Shown: positions 17,968 through 26,741 of the stretch, one piece after another
Position numbering within the stretch: the stretch's first letter is position 1
Layout of the letters: every line of letters begins with the position of its first letter
Source of the DNA: Oceanospirillaceae bacterium
Lineage (GTDB): Bacteria; Pseudomonadota; Gammaproteobacteria; Pseudomonadales; Balneatricaceae
DNA length: 64,000 bases
Direction of reading: 5' to 3'
Assembly (NCBI GenBank): GCA_018647765.1
Contig: JABGSN010000059.1
Location: 42,485 to 106,484 of the forward strand
Program-made: the position numbers and the translations under genes
The notes under the pieces: model-generated
The model's input: the letters and a program-made list of their open reading frames with translations, nothing else
Told to the model about the DNA's origin: nothing
Database searches by the model: none

Positions 17968-19016
17968 TGGCTAGCGTACACCGTTTTGCTGCTGTTACCG
18001 GGTTCTTCGCGGGCTAATTTAGGCACCAAGTAGCCCGACATCGTCGCTTGCATTTGCGCTATTAAGGCTTGGCCACGCTCCAGGCTCACAAAAAAGTGGG
18101 TGGTGCCCGCCACATGATCGGGCAGGTGTAAGTAGTAAGGTAAAATACCTATCTCAAATAGCCGCTCGCTCAAGTGCTTTAGGGCTGCGAGCGAGTCATT
18201 CACCTGCGCCAATAACACACTCTGGTTTAGTAACTGCACACAGTGCTGCCGCAATAAGCTACACGCTTGAGCCACGTCGTCACCGAGTTCGTTGGCATGG
18301 TTGGCGTGGACCACGATCACAAAATCTAATCTTGAACTGGCGAGCCGTTCACAGAACCTGTGGGTGATTCTAGCGGGCAAAACTATAGGCAAGCGGCTGT
18401 GGATACGTAAGCGTTTGACGTGGGATATAGCTTCAATAGCGCTGATGAGTTCAAATAGTTGAGGGTCTGTTAACACCAGCGGGTCGCCACCACTGAGGAT
18501 GATTTCTTCGATGTCTGGCTTCGACTCAATATAACCTAGACTCTGCTGCCATTCGCTACGTGCACGCCGTTGTTCGTTGTAAGGGTAGTGGCGGCGAAAA
18601 CAATAACGGCAGTTGATGGCGCAATGACCGGCGGCAATTAATAAGGCGCGGCCTTTATATTTATGCACCACACCCGGTTGCGGATTATAGCTGGCCTCTT
18701 GGAGTGGATCGGTATTAAAGTCTGGGTGGGCTACGGCTTCTGCAGCTTGGGGTAACACCTGTAGTAATAATGGGTCGTTGGTGTCTTGCTTGGCCATTTT
18801 TTGTACAAAGGCGTGCGGCACCAAGGTGCTAAAACCTTGATCAGCGGCGGTCATGGCTAGGATTTGTTGCGCGTCAAAGTCCAGGGCTGCAAGTAATTGC
18901 GCGGGACTGCGGTAGGCCTTGCGCAACTGTGTGCGCCAGTCATCGTTATGTTGAATGTGCTTTATCAGGCTTAACGGTTCAATTTGGGCAGTGCTTTGCG
19001 GTATCATAGGCAACAT
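17964..19016 (-). CDS. epmB: EF-P (R)-beta-lysine biosynthesis enzyme (lysine 2,3-aminomutase-like)
   Basis: A 350-residue radical-SAM/PLP enzyme that converts lysine to (R)-beta-lysine for elongation factor P. The 4Fe-4S ligands are C132, C136 and C139 in CAINCRYCFRRHYPY. The PLP-domain motif SGGDPL near 175 and the LPDHV segment near the C-terminus match the YjeK group. Starts at residue 1 or 4 are both possible. It is divergent from efp (33 bp apart), and epmA follows efp, so the full EF-P modification set is together here. Confidence 0.94.
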   Translation of the reverse strand: MLPMIPQSTAQIEPLSLIKHIQHNDDWRTQLRKAYRSPAQLLAALDFDAQQILAMTAADQGFSTLVPHAFVQKMAKQDTNDPLLLQVLPQAAEAVAHPDFNTDPLQEASYNPQPGVVHKYKGRALLIAAGHCAINCRYCFRRHYPYNEQRRARSEWQQSLGYIESKPDIEEIILSGGDPLVLTDPQLFELISAIEAISHVKRLRIHSRLPIVLPARITHRFCERLASSRLDFVIVVHANHANELGDDVAQACSLLRQHCVQLLNQSVLLAQVNDSLAALKHLSERLFEIGILPYYLHLPDHVAGTTHFFVSLERGQALIAQMQATMSGYLVPKLAREEPGNSSKTVYASH

Positions 19017-19049
19017 TATATCCGATGTTTATTATACTAGAGCAAAAAA

Positions 19050-19616
19050 ATGGCTAATTATAACGGCAATGAATTTAAAAATGGCCTTAAAGTAATGCTA
19101 GAAGGTGACCCATGCGCCATGGTGGACGTGGAATTTGTGAAACCAGGCAAAGGCCAAGCCTTTACCCGTGTGCGTTTAAAGAACTTAAAGACAGGCCGAG
19201 TTTGGGACCGTACCTTTAAGTCTGGCGAATCGATTGAAGCGGCCGACGTGATGGATCGCAACATGGAGTACTTGTACACCGACGGTGAGTTTTGGCATTT
19301 TATGATGGCCGACGGCACATTTGAGCAATACGGAGCCGATGTGAGCGCAGTGGGCGACTCTATCAAGTGGCTCAAAGAGCAAGAAATTTACGTGGTGACC
19401 TTGTGGAACGATGCGCCTATTTCTGTTGTTGCCCCTAACTTTGTAGACCTAGAAGTCACCGAAACGGACCCAGGCCTAAAAGGCGACACAGCCCAGGGCG
19501 GCAGCAAGCCTGCTATCTTGGCCACCGGCGCTACTGTGCGTGTGCCGCTATTCATTGAGCAAGGTGAATTTTTGAAGATTGATACCCGTAGTGGCGAATA
19601 CGTTAGCCGCGCCTAA
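19050..19616 (+). CDS. efp: Elongation factor P
   Basis: A 188-residue translation factor that relieves ribosome stalling at polyproline stretches. The modified lysine is K34 in KPGKGQAF, which EpmA/EpmB charge with beta-lysine. The three beta-barrel domains are all present, and the C-terminal signature VDTRSGEY-type segment reads [13 protein letters not shown]. The length matches the E. coli protein. AGAGCA precedes the ATG. It sits between epmB and epmA. Confidence 0.97.
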   Translation: MANYNGNEFKNGLKVMLEGDPCAMVDVEFVKPGKGQAFTRVRLKNLKTGRVWDRTFKSGESIEAADVMDRNMEYLYTDGEFWHFMMADGTFEQYGADVSAVGDSIKWLKEQEIYVVTLWNDAPISVVAPNFVDLEVTETDPGLKGDTAQGGSKPAILATGATVRVPLFIEQGEFLKIDTRSGEYVSRA

Positions 19617-19642
19617 AGAGTAAAGGGCTGCGGCCCGTTATA

Positions 19643-20617
19643 ATGCAGTGGCAACCAAGTGCAACCATCCCCCAACTGAGGCACCGCGCCTTAGTGTTAG
19701 GGCAGATTCGAGGTTTTTTTCGAGACCGAAGCCTGCTCGAAGTCGATACCCCCGTGATGTCTCATTGCGGGGTGTCTGATCCTCATGTCGATTCAATCCC
19801 CGTCGCCTTTACCCCCGATGGCGCGCCGACTAGCCAAACCATGTGGCTCATGTCGTCACCAGAGTATGCCATGAAGCGGTTGTTGGCGGCGGGCAGTGGC
19901 AGCATCTTTCAAATTGCTAAGGCGTTTCGTAACGGTGAGGTAGGCAGGCGACACAACCCCGAATTCACCTTGCTTGAATGGTATCGCGTGGGGTTTGATT
20001 TAGCGTCGTTGATGCAGGAAGTGGCAGAACTGGTTGATCGGGTGCTTGAGCCTCGGTTAGGCCAGCAGCAATGGCACTATTGGAGTTACCGGACGGCGTT
20101 TGAACATATATTAAAGCTTGACCCTCACACGGCTACAGATGCGCAGCTGCAGGCCTGTGCGCTAAGCCATATAGACATCCAGCTGCATGAGTCAACACCC
20201 AGAGACACTTGGCTCGATTTGTTAATGAGCCATTGTATAGAGCCTGCCCTGCCGCAAGCCTGCTTTATTTATGATTATCCCGCCAGTCAAGCCGCCTTAG
20301 CGCGGTTGGGTGTTGATGCACAAGGCACCCGCGTGGCGCGGCGCTTTGAGGCGTACATTAATGGTGTGGAATTGGCTAACGGCTATCACGAACTGACCGA
20401 CGCTCAAGAGCAGCGGCAGCGCTTTTTGGCCGATAACAACATCAGGAAGTCTTTATCTAAATCAGAGATGGTGGCGGATCAGCGCTTCATTGAAGCCCTG
20501 CAAAGTGGCTTGCCCGATTGCTCGGGCGTGGCGTTAGGCATAGAGCGTTTGTTGATGTTGGCCTTGGGCGAAACCGACATTGCTAAGGTGACGGCCTTTA
20601 ACCACCCCCGCGCCTAA
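19643..20617 (+). CDS. epmA: EF-P--(R)-beta-lysine ligase
   Basis: A 324-residue paralogue of class II lysyl-tRNA synthetase (PoxA/GenX) without the anticodon-binding domain. It attaches (R)-beta-lysine to K34 of EF-P. Class II motif 2 is AFRNGEVGRRHNPEFTLLEW (about 94-113), and motif 3 is GVALGIERLLML near residue 295. The start region MQWQPSATIPQLRHRA is typical. It lies 26 bp after efp on the same strand and converges with psd. Confidence 0.95.
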   Translation: MQWQPSATIPQLRHRALVLGQIRGFFRDRSLLEVDTPVMSHCGVSDPHVDSIPVAFTPDGAPTSQTMWLMSSPEYAMKRLLAAGSGSIFQIAKAFRNGEVGRRHNPEFTLLEWYRVGFDLASLMQEVAELVDRVLEPRLGQQQWHYWSYRTAFEHILKLDPHTATDAQLQACALSHIDIQLHESTPRDTWLDLLMSHCIEPALPQACFIYDYPASQAALARLGVDAQGTRVARRFEAYINGVELANGYHELTDAQEQRQRFLADNNIRKSLSKSEMVADQRFIEALQSGLPDCSGVALGIERLLMLALGETDIAKVTAFNHPRA

Positions 20618-20636
20618 GCGAAGCTTGTGGTGTTAG

Positions 20637-21488
20637 CTAAACTAACTCAGCAAACATTTGCCCTAAGCGGGTGGTGGTGCCGGCGGTGAGTTCAGTAGGC
20701 CATTGGCTTACGCCCTTCGGCAAACACACAATCACTGTAGAACCGAGTTTAAAGCGGCCCATTTCATCGCCCTTTTTGAATTCAATAGGCTGTTGCGCCG
20801 TATAGTTGAAATGACTCACGGCCTTGCCCTTAGGGCATACTAATCCGGCCCATGTGGTTTCCACACTGGCCACAATCATTGCACCCACCAACACCATCGC
20901 CATAGGCCCAAACTCGGTTTCGAAAATTGTGACTACGCGCTCGTTACGTGCAAATAGGCCCGGCACGGCAGCCGCAGTGGCTTGGGTTACAGAAAATAGC
21001 TGACCCGGCACATGCACCATATGCGTTAAGGTGCCATCGCAGGGCATATGAATGCGGTGATAATCCTTAGGTGCTAAATACACCGTGGCAAATTCGCCAT
21101 CGATAAACGGTTGAGCTAGATCAGCATTGCCGCCTAGTAAGGTGGTAAGGTCAAAATCATGGCCTTTGGCTTGGAATAATTTTTCTCCGCTAATGCTGCC
21201 TAGCTGGCTGATGGCACCATCTACAGGGCAGGCCAAGTGTGTTGGGTTGTTGTCGATCATGCGCGCATCGGCTTTAAGGCTGCGGGTAAAGAAATCGTTA
21301 AAACTGTCAAATTCACTGGTATTCTGCTGCTCAGCTTCACTCATATCCACTTTAAAGCGCTTAACAAATACGTTAATAAACGTGTCTTTAATGATCGGCA
21401 CAGAGCTCGCCGCCAGCATACCTACGATGCGTGAAATCAAATGTTGAGGTAATAAGTACTGCATTACAACGAATAGACGGTCGCCCAT
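20637..21488 (-). CDS. psd: Phosphatidylserine decarboxylase proenzyme
   Basis: A 283-residue membrane-associated proenzyme that makes phosphatidylethanolamine. Self-cleavage occurs at LGST (residues 248-251), with S250 becoming the pyruvoyl group. The supporting triad positions are D90 (CPVDGAI) and H147 (YHRIHMP). The N-terminus is hydrophobic (about 6-35). It lies 9 bp after rsgA on the same strand, the usual rsgA-psd order. Confidence 0.95.
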   Translation of the reverse strand: MGDRLFVVMQYLLPQHLISRIVGMLAASSVPIIKDTFINVFVKRFKVDMSEAEQQNTSEFDSFNDFFTRSLKADARMIDNNPTHLACPVDGAISQLGSISGEKLFQAKGHDFDLTTLLGGNADLAQPFIDGEFATVYLAPKDYHRIHMPCDGTLTHMVHVPGQLFSVTQATAAAVPGLFARNERVVTIFETEFGPMAMVLVGAMIVASVETTWAGLVCPKGKAVSHFNYTAQQPIEFKKGDEMGRFKLGSTVIVCLPKGVSQWPTELTAGTTTRLGQMFAELV

Positions 21489-21497
21489 GGTGTGTTC

Positions 21498-22535
21498 CTA
21501 ATTGTGTGTGGTGAAATCGTCTAACGACGCTTTAATGTGTTGAAAACTGTGCATACGGGCAGGGTCGATGTGGCCGTCTTCTAAGGCTTGTAGCAAGGCA
21601 CAGGCGGGCTCGTGCTCGTGGCTGCAATCGCTAAATTTGCAATAACCTAGGTAAGGTCTAAATTCTACAAAGCCTTCCAGCAGGGTGGCTGTGTCCATGT
21701 GCCATAAACCAAATTCGCGGATGCCAGGGGAGTCAATCAGTTGGCCACCGTTAGGCAAGTGAAACAACTTAGCCGTGGTGGTGGTATGTACCCCTTTATT
21801 GGTTTGTTCCGATAAAGGCAAGGTTTTAATGTCTACCCCCGGTAGCAACATGTTAACCAAGCTAGACTTGCCAACCCCAGATTGCCCCACAAACACACTC
21901 ACTTTTCGATCCAATGTGGCATGGAGTTCTTCAAGTCCCGACAGACTTTTAGTGGATGCACGAATGATGCGATAACCCAGTGTTTGATAACGCGCCAACA
22001 TCGGTTCTAAATGAGCCTGAGCTTCATCGTCTAAAATGTCGGTTTTGTTGAGCAGTAAAATCGGCTCAATGTCACTCGCCTCTGCAGCCACTAAGTAGCG
22101 GTCAATTAGGTTAGCGTGAGCATAGGGCTTAGGCGCAAAGGTGACAATAATTTGATCGATATTGGCGGCAACCGGTTTTAAATCGCCATATTTGTTAGGC
22201 CGGCTCAGAATGCTGTTGCGCTCATCTCGCGCTACAATTACGCCACTTTGATCCGCTGCTTGACGCCAAGACACTGTGTCGCCGGTGACCAAAAAACCCA
22301 AATTTGAACGAATTTTGCAACGAAACACTTGGCCTTGGTGTTGGCCTTGCAAAGCCTCCACATCAATGAGTGAACCATAGTGAGCAATAATTAACCCCAG
22401 CTGCTCCGCAGACAGGTCACCATGTTCAATGGCTTTGTCGATGGCTCCATCCTGTTTATTGGCACGCACACGTCGTTCGTCTTGGACTTTATCGATTTGC
22501 CATTGCTGGCGGCGGGTTAATTTACGTTTGGCCAT
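21498..22535 (-). CDS. rsgA: Small ribosomal subunit biogenesis GTPase RsgA
   Basis: A 345-residue circularly permuted GTPase that checks late maturation of the 30S subunit. The motif order is permuted: NKTD (163-166) precedes the P-loop GQSGVGKS (217-224), and DSPGI is near 268. An OB fold covers about 45-110. The C-terminal zinc site is visible as C299, C304, H306 and C312. The N-terminal tail is basic and Gln/Arg-rich, typical of ribosome binding. Divergent from orn. Confidence 0.96.
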   Translation of the reverse strand: MAKRKLTRRQQWQIDKVQDERRVRANKQDGAIDKAIEHGDLSAEQLGLIIAHYGSLIDVEALQGQHQGQVFRCKIRSNLGFLVTGDTVSWRQAADQSGVIVARDERNSILSRPNKYGDLKPVAANIDQIIVTFAPKPYAHANLIDRYLVAAEASDIEPILLLNKTDILDDEAQAHLEPMLARYQTLGYRIIRASTKSLSGLEELHATLDRKVSVFVGQSGVGKSSLVNMLLPGVDIKTLPLSEQTNKGVHTTTTAKLFHLPNGGQLIDSPGIREFGLWHMDTATLLEGFVEFRPYLGYCKFSDCSHEHEPACALLQALEDGHIDPARMHSFQHIKASLDDFTTHN

Positions 22536-22629
22536 TAAGAATAAGTGTAAGCTGTGGTCAGTAAAGGCTTTATTCTACCGCGAAGTGAGGCATAATTCAG
22601 TCTATCCCGAAACTTCAGAGCATTTTCTT

Positions 22630-23175
22630 GTGAAACACCCCAAAAATTTAATTTGGCTAGACCTAGAGATGACCGGCCTAGACCCAGAACAAGACGTGAT
22701 TATTGAAATCGCGACCATTGTTACCGACCCACACCTCACGGTATTGGCCGAAGGGCCGTCTATTGTCATTCACCAAAGCGATACGGTACTGGCCAACATG
22801 AATGAGTGGTGCATCAAACAACATGGCAAGTCTGGCCTCACTCAACGAGTGCGTGAAAGTAACGTGAACTGTGCCCAAGCCGAACAACAAACCATAACCT
22901 TTCTAAAAACCTTAGTGGATGCGGGCCATTCGCCTATGTGTGGCAACACCATAGGTCAAGACCGCCGCTTTTTAGTGAAGTACATGCCGCAGTTAGAAGC
23001 TTACTTCCATTACCGCAATGTGGACGTCAGCACCCTCAAAGAACTCGCTCGCCGCTGGCGCCCAGAATTGCTGGACGGGCTCAAGAAAGGTGGTAGTCAC
23101 TTGGCCTTGGATGATATTCGTGATTCCATTGCCGAGATGGCGTATTACCGTGAGCACTTTTTACATTTAACCTAA
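22630..23175 (+). CDS. orn: Oligoribonuclease
   Basis: A 181-residue DEDDh 3'-5' exonuclease that degrades di- to oligoribonucleotides, including pGpG from c-di-GMP breakdown. Exo I is [10 protein letters not shown] near residue 9, Exo II is [11 protein letters not shown] near 100, and Exo III carries [13 protein letters not shown] near 158. I chose GTG at 22630 because the protein then begins [11 protein letters not shown] at the family length; the open frame upstream overlaps rsgA in antisense. The gene marks the left border of the accessory island. Confidence 0.93.
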   Translation: MKHPKNLIWLDLEMTGLDPEQDVIIEIATIVTDPHLTVLAEGPSIVIHQSDTVLANMNEWCIKQHGKSGLTQRVRESNVNCAQAEQQTITFLKTLVDAGHSPMCGNTIGQDRRFLVKYMPQLEAYFHYRNVDVSTLKELARRWRPELLDGLKKGGSHLALDDIRDSIAEMAYYREHFLHLT

Positions 23176-23240
23176 TCACCAAAATATCGTCTAATTCTGA
23201 GCTAATACGGCGCATTTGAACATGATGACGTCGAGCCGAT

Positions 23241-23873
23241 TTGGCTAGTAATGCAGGATTTGTTTGGCATAGACGAATGTTGTTAGGTGTGTCGGAAACC
23301 GACCAACAAGACTTGACCGACTCAACCTCCATTTGGTTCGGCATCGCAGACACGTGGCTCGATATATATCGAAAACGCCACTTTGCCGTTATTGACCCTA
23401 TGGTGCGTATGGCTCTCCAAGAAGACCGTATTATCGAATGGGGCGAGGCATTTGACCGTTACCGACATGATGCTCAAGAGTTTATTGACCTATCACGTAA
23501 ATATGGTCTGTACAGCGGTTATGCCATTGGCCGTAGCAGCCATCAGATTGCCCATACTGCTTCTGTGTCATCCGTTACCTTTGACCCACACGTCGTCACT
23601 GTGGCACAGCTGGCGTTAATGAAAATTATCTTCCCCCACCTTAATGACATACTTACTCGGCCCGGTTTTTTGCGGAGGCCAGCACTTACCCGCCAGCAAC
23701 TACGAGTGTTAGAGTGGGCCGACAAGAAAAAAACCCATGTACAAACGGCGCATATTATGGGTATTTCCGAACGGACCGTAAGGTTTCATTTTAACAACAT
23801 CTACAATAAATATGGCGTCAATGACAAAGCTGGAGCTATTGCGAAGGCGAAAATGTACGGCCAGCTGCACTAA
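23241..23873 (+). CDS. LuxR-family regulator with autoinducer-binding domain (short N-terminus)
   Basis: A 210-residue protein with an N-terminal autoinducer-binding domain and a C-terminal LuxR HTH (about 148-210, RQQLRVLEWADKKKT to FNNIYNKYG). The acyl-homoserine-lactone contacts keep TraR spacing: W39, Y43, D52, P53 and W67 correspond to TraR W57, Y61, D70, P71 and W85. W39 lies 18 residues earlier than in TraR, so the first helix is missing. The start is TTG at 23241 directly after an in-frame stop, with no clear ribosome site; ATG at 23277 would be shorter still. Probably a decayed or N-truncated quorum-sensing regulator, since an AHL-synthase fragment follows. Confidence 0.75.
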   Translation: MASNAGFVWHRRMLLGVSETDQQDLTDSTSIWFGIADTWLDIYRKRHFAVIDPMVRMALQEDRIIEWGEAFDRYRHDAQEFIDLSRKYGLYSGYAIGRSSHQIAHTASVSSVTFDPHVVTVAQLALMKIIFPHLNDILTRPGFLRRPALTRQQLRVLEWADKKKTHVQTAHIMGISERTVRFHFNNIYNKYGVNDKAGAIAKAKMYGQLH

Positions 23874-23970
23874 ATACCGACACCCTATTTATAGACTGTT
23901 TTTGGATGAAAAATATGCCCACTTCTGCCGCCCTTACCCACTCCCCTCAACTGGATACACCGCCGTCATC

Positions 23971-24318
23971 GTGCAAAATGAGCGCACTTTGGAAAAGATA
24001 TATCACCTGCGTAGCCAGATGTATTGTGATGAGCTTAAGTGGGTTGAACCCGACGAATTCGATTTAGCTGCAACCCTCTTCGCTGCACAAATGTGCTACT
24101 ACCACCACGAAAAGTGGGATGGGTCGGGTTACCCAGAAGGTCTAGCAAGGCAAGAAATACCTCTGGCCGCCCGAATTATAGCTTTGACAGACGTTTATGA
24201 TGTCTTGCGTTCAACTCGCCCTTACAAGCCGGCTTATAGTCATACTAAAGCATGTACCACCCTATTAAATGGGCGTGGGACGCATTTTGATCCGGATGCC
24301 GTTGACGCCTTTATCTAA
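23971..24318 (+). pseudogene. Chimeric remnant: AHL-synthase N-terminus joined to HD-GYP C-terminus
   Basis: The frame opens inside the luxR 3' end and runs to 24318; a GTG at 23971 is the plausible start. The first ~30 residues (RTLEKIYHLRSQMYCDELKW) resemble the N-terminus of LuxI-type synthases: R..(F/Y)...L.W is followed by E-x-D-x-x-D in VEPDEFD. The frame then switches to the end of an RpfG-type HD-GYP domain: YHHEKWDGSGYP, PLAARIIALTDVYDVL and RGTHFDPDAVDAF. The catalytic HD pair and most of the synthase are missing, so neither activity is expected. It lies 97 bp after the luxR gene. It looks like the product of a deletion joining two genes. Confidence 0.65.
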
Positions 24319-24402
24319 ATTGGAGTTATCTTTAACTGGGGGGGATTCTAGGTTAAGTCCGAGTTCACTTGCCTCCCTAAAATCCATAGTGGTCGTGGAG
24401 TA

Positions 24403-24618
24403 ATGGAACATCACTATGAAGAGCTACTAGTGGATATCAATACGAGCATAGGGACCCCTGGGGTTCTGAGTGTTGAACAGGTCGATCAGTATCACTATGA
24501 TTACTTCAACTCGATTGGATTGCCTCGTAGTGCATATGGAGGGCACCTATTGAGTGCGTTTCCTGCTTCAGTGAGGCGAACTATGTACTGTGCTAATTGT
24601 GATCCGGTTGCACCGTGA
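24403..24618 (+). CDS. Small hypothetical protein, possible toxin-tip remnant
   Basis: A 71-residue frame from ATG at 24403, preceded by GGAG. It is rich in Tyr and His in the middle (DQYHYDYF) and ends with a CANC pair near the C-terminus. I do not recognise the family. It sits directly before a secreted-type protein and an Rhs core fragment, so it may be the end of an Rhs-delivered toxin domain; that is inference from context only. Its stop overlaps an alternative start of the next gene. Confidence 0.35.
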   Translation: MEHHYEELLVDINTSIGTPGVLSVEQVDQYHYDYFNSIGLPRSAYGGHLLSAFPASVRRTMYCANCDPVAP

Positions 24619-24632
24619 ACTTAGGAGCGGGT

Positions 24633-25271
24633 ATGATTATAAGAATTTTCATTTTTCTCTTTTTGTTGAATGTTTGTGGCTGTAGCTTCGCAGAAAGTGA
24701 GTCGGTTGTTATTAAAGGTACTAGCTATACCTATAGTATCTCTAATGAACTTATAAAGCTAAACGACTCAATATTGGATGCTAAGGGTCTCTCTGGTGAT
24801 ATGGCAAAAAGCTTTTCACTTTTAATTCCTGCTAATAGATTCTCAGCTGAAGGTAAAAATGATGTGGCAGTTCTTTTATTTTTAGACCACGACTACGGTC
24901 GTCCAGGACTGTTCGGGCAGTTTGTTAAGAATATGCTCAAAGAAGCCAGAAGACTTGAAGCCTCTGATGAATTTCGATTTGTTAAGAAGTCTGGAAGTCG
25001 GGTAATCGAATACCAATCTTCGTTTGATCCATTTGCTGAGACAGTGGTGCTAAACAAGTATGACTACTTCGCACGGGTTATAGAGCCGGAAGTAATCGAT
25101 ATCCCCGGGGTAAGGACTCTGAGCCCAAAAACAACCTGTAAAATTTGGTTTGTAAGTGATGGGATTTTGTTTCAAGTAGTTGCTTTTGAGAAACTGTGTT
25201 TGCACAGGGCGAATGGTTCGTTGTTAAAGTCTCTGAATCGACTATTAGATGAGTGGCGAGTCTCTGCTTAA
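24633..25271 (+). CDS. Exported hypothetical protein, candidate immunity protein
   Basis: A 212-residue protein from ATG at 24633 with AGGAG 5 nt upstream. The N-terminus is a strong signal sequence (MIIRIFIFLFLL) ending at VCGC, a possible lipobox with Cys at residue 17, or a signal peptidase I site after FA. The mature part is hydrophilic with alternating beta-type segments. It matches no family I can name. Its stop codon directly abuts an in-frame Rhs core fragment, the arrangement of immunity genes in orphan Rhs cassettes. The function is inferred from position only. Base use is more AT-rich than in the flanking genes. Confidence 0.5.
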   Translation: MIIRIFIFLFLLNVCGCSFAESESVVIKGTSYTYSISNELIKLNDSILDAKGLSGDMAKSFSLLIPANRFSAEGKNDVAVLLFLDHDYGRPGLFGQFVKNMLKEARRLEASDEFRFVKKSGSRVIEYQSSFDPFAETVVLNKYDYFARVIEPEVIDIPGVRTLSPKTTCKIWFVSDGILFQVVAFEKLCLHRANGSLLKSLNRLLDEWRVSA

Positions 25272-25520
25272 CTCTGCTATCACTATAATGCGAGGATGTA
25301 TGATCCGGTGAAGGCGAGGTTCTTAAGCCCCGATACCATGGTGCCTTGGCTGACCTATAGTCAGGCCCATAATCGGTATATTTATGTGATGGGTAATCCA
25401 TTAAGATATAGTGATCCCACAGGCCACGAGGTACTTGGTACCGATCCGGACACTGGGCTGCCGGTCATTGAAGAATCAACTTATGAGAATGATAACGATC
25501 CTCTTTTGGGTTTCTGGTAA
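25272..25520 (+). pseudogene. Rhs repeat-associated core fragment (3' end)
   Basis: Directly after the stop at 25269-25271 the same frame continues as YHYNARMYDP, ARFLSPDT, QAHNRYIYVMGNPL and YSDPTG. This is the Rhs core signature at the end of Rhs/YD-repeat toxins, followed by a 29-residue tip ending GFW. The rest of the Rhs protein is absent, so it is an orphan core-tip fragment of the kind left by Rhs toxin-tip exchange. An ATG at 25296 could start a 74-residue peptide, but no ribosome site is visible. Confidence 0.75.
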
Positions 25521-25568
25521 AATTGATCAAATCTCGTACTGCTTCACTTATTGATCTGGTGTAAACAC

Positions 25569-26420
25569 TTAACCGTAGGTCAAGGTAGCCTGTTGCACAA
25601 AGTGTTGTATCAGGCGGCCAGCCATAATGCTTGGCGGGGCAACGTTGGTGGGCAATTGGTCGTAGCGAAACCAGTCGGCCTCAACGATTTCTACGCCATC
25701 AACGTTAATGTCTCCGGTCGCAGCGTCGGCAATGTAGCCCAGCATCAGCTGCCCAGGGAACGGCCAAGACTGGCTGCTAACATAACCAATGTTGTCAATT
25801 TCCAAACCCACCTCTTCAAACACTTCTCTATGTAATGTCTGCTCGGCACTTTCGCCGGCTTCCAAAAACCCAGCCAAAGCGCTAAAGCGGCCGACCGGCC
25901 AATTGCCATTACGCGCCAACAGGCAGTGATCGCCGCGGGTTACCAACACAATAATGCACGGCGAAATGCGCGGGTAGTTGCTGATGTTGCAGGCATGGCA
26001 AATCATGGCATGTTCTTTATCCGTGGCCTGATTAGCTTTGCCACAGCTACCGCAAAAGCGGTGCGTGTCTTGCCAATCTAATAATTGCACCGCTCGGCAA
26101 ACTAGAGAAAAAACTTCCTCGCCCGCCAACACCAACACGTCTCGCAGGCCAACTAGGTTAAATCCGCCAGCGTCAGCCGCTTCTGGGATTAGATCCCAAA
26201 CCTCGCAATCGCGACCATGCCATTGGCCCAAGGTTAGTTTTCGTTGACAGAAAAAACTTAACGGATGGGCAGTGTCATGATCAATAACGGGGTGGTTTGT
26301 CACCGCGTCACCCTCAGCCAATAAAATATCCCGCCCAACCACGGCAATGATCCATTTTTTGTCTGTGTTAATGGCTGTTGGGCTGGCGTAAAAGCCATTT
26401 AAGTTGGTGGGGATTGTCAC
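25569..26420 (-). CDS. nudC: NADH pyrophosphatase / NAD-cap RNA decapping hydrolase
   Basis: A 283-residue Nudix enzyme that cleaves NADH to NMNH and AMP and removes NAD caps from RNA. The zinc ribbon is C123, C126, C141 and C144. The Nudix box runs from GFLEAGES to REVFEEVGL (184-206), and the NudC-specific motif SQSWPFP is at 216-222. Length and domain order match E. coli NudC. The gene sits inside the accessory stretch between orn and queG, facing the Rhs fragment. Confidence 0.95.
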   Translation of the reverse strand: MTIPTNLNGFYASPTAINTDKKWIIAVVGRDILLAEGDAVTNHPVIDHDTAHPLSFFCQRKLTLGQWHGRDCEVWDLIPEAADAGGFNLVGLRDVLVLAGEEVFSLVCRAVQLLDWQDTHRFCGSCGKANQATDKEHAMICHACNISNYPRISPCIIVLVTRGDHCLLARNGNWPVGRFSALAGFLEAGESAEQTLHREVFEEVGLEIDNIGYVSSQSWPFPGQLMLGYIADAATGDINVDGVEIVEADWFRYDQLPTNVAPPSIMAGRLIQHFVQQATLTYG

Positions 26421-26474
26421 AATAAGGGTTACCTTTAGTCAGTGTATCCATTGGTTAAGTTTACAACACTAATG

Positions 26475-26741
26475 TCAGAATAAATCGGCGTGGGTGCCGC
26501 TACGTGCCAATGTGAGCTGGTTATCTTCAACGACCCAAGTCAGTAACTAGTCCGGTTCAATATGGCATTCCCAGCAGGGTCGCCAGTCGCCAACCAGCGG
26601 GAGTGGTTTGTGTCGTGGCCTAAGGGCTTATTCCGTGAGTAATAATTCAACGATTGACCATAGTTTGCCGAGCTTCTTACTACGTTTTGTTAGGGTTTTT
26701 AAATCCCGTTCAAGCTGTTGTGTGGTGACAAGTTCTAACAT
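26475..26741 (-). pseudogene. YafQ-family (RelE/ParE superfamily) toxin pseudogene with two in-frame stops
   Basis: Reading the minus strand from ATG at 26741 gives MLELVTTQQLERDLKTL, then a lysine-rich segment. A TAA follows, then the frame continues PLVGDWRPCWECHIEPD, then a TAG, then ARSGTHADLF and a final TGA at 26475. With the stops read through, the frame is 88 codons without any frameshift and follows YafQ throughout (HPL.G.W.G.R..H.EPDW and the .RTGTH..LF end). The TAG falls where YafQ has the conserved Trp (TGG to TAG), and the TAA may come from CAA. No antitoxin is found upstream. A silenced ribosome-dependent RNase toxin. Confidence 0.8.

Noticed and set aside
22429..22629. Extension of the orn frame to a longer protein
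   Set aside because: The extra residues are antisense to rsgA and not part of the oligoribonuclease family.
23176..23240. A lux box upstream of the LuxR gene or the synthase fragment
   Set aside because: No ACCTG-N10-CAGGT-type dyad is visible there.
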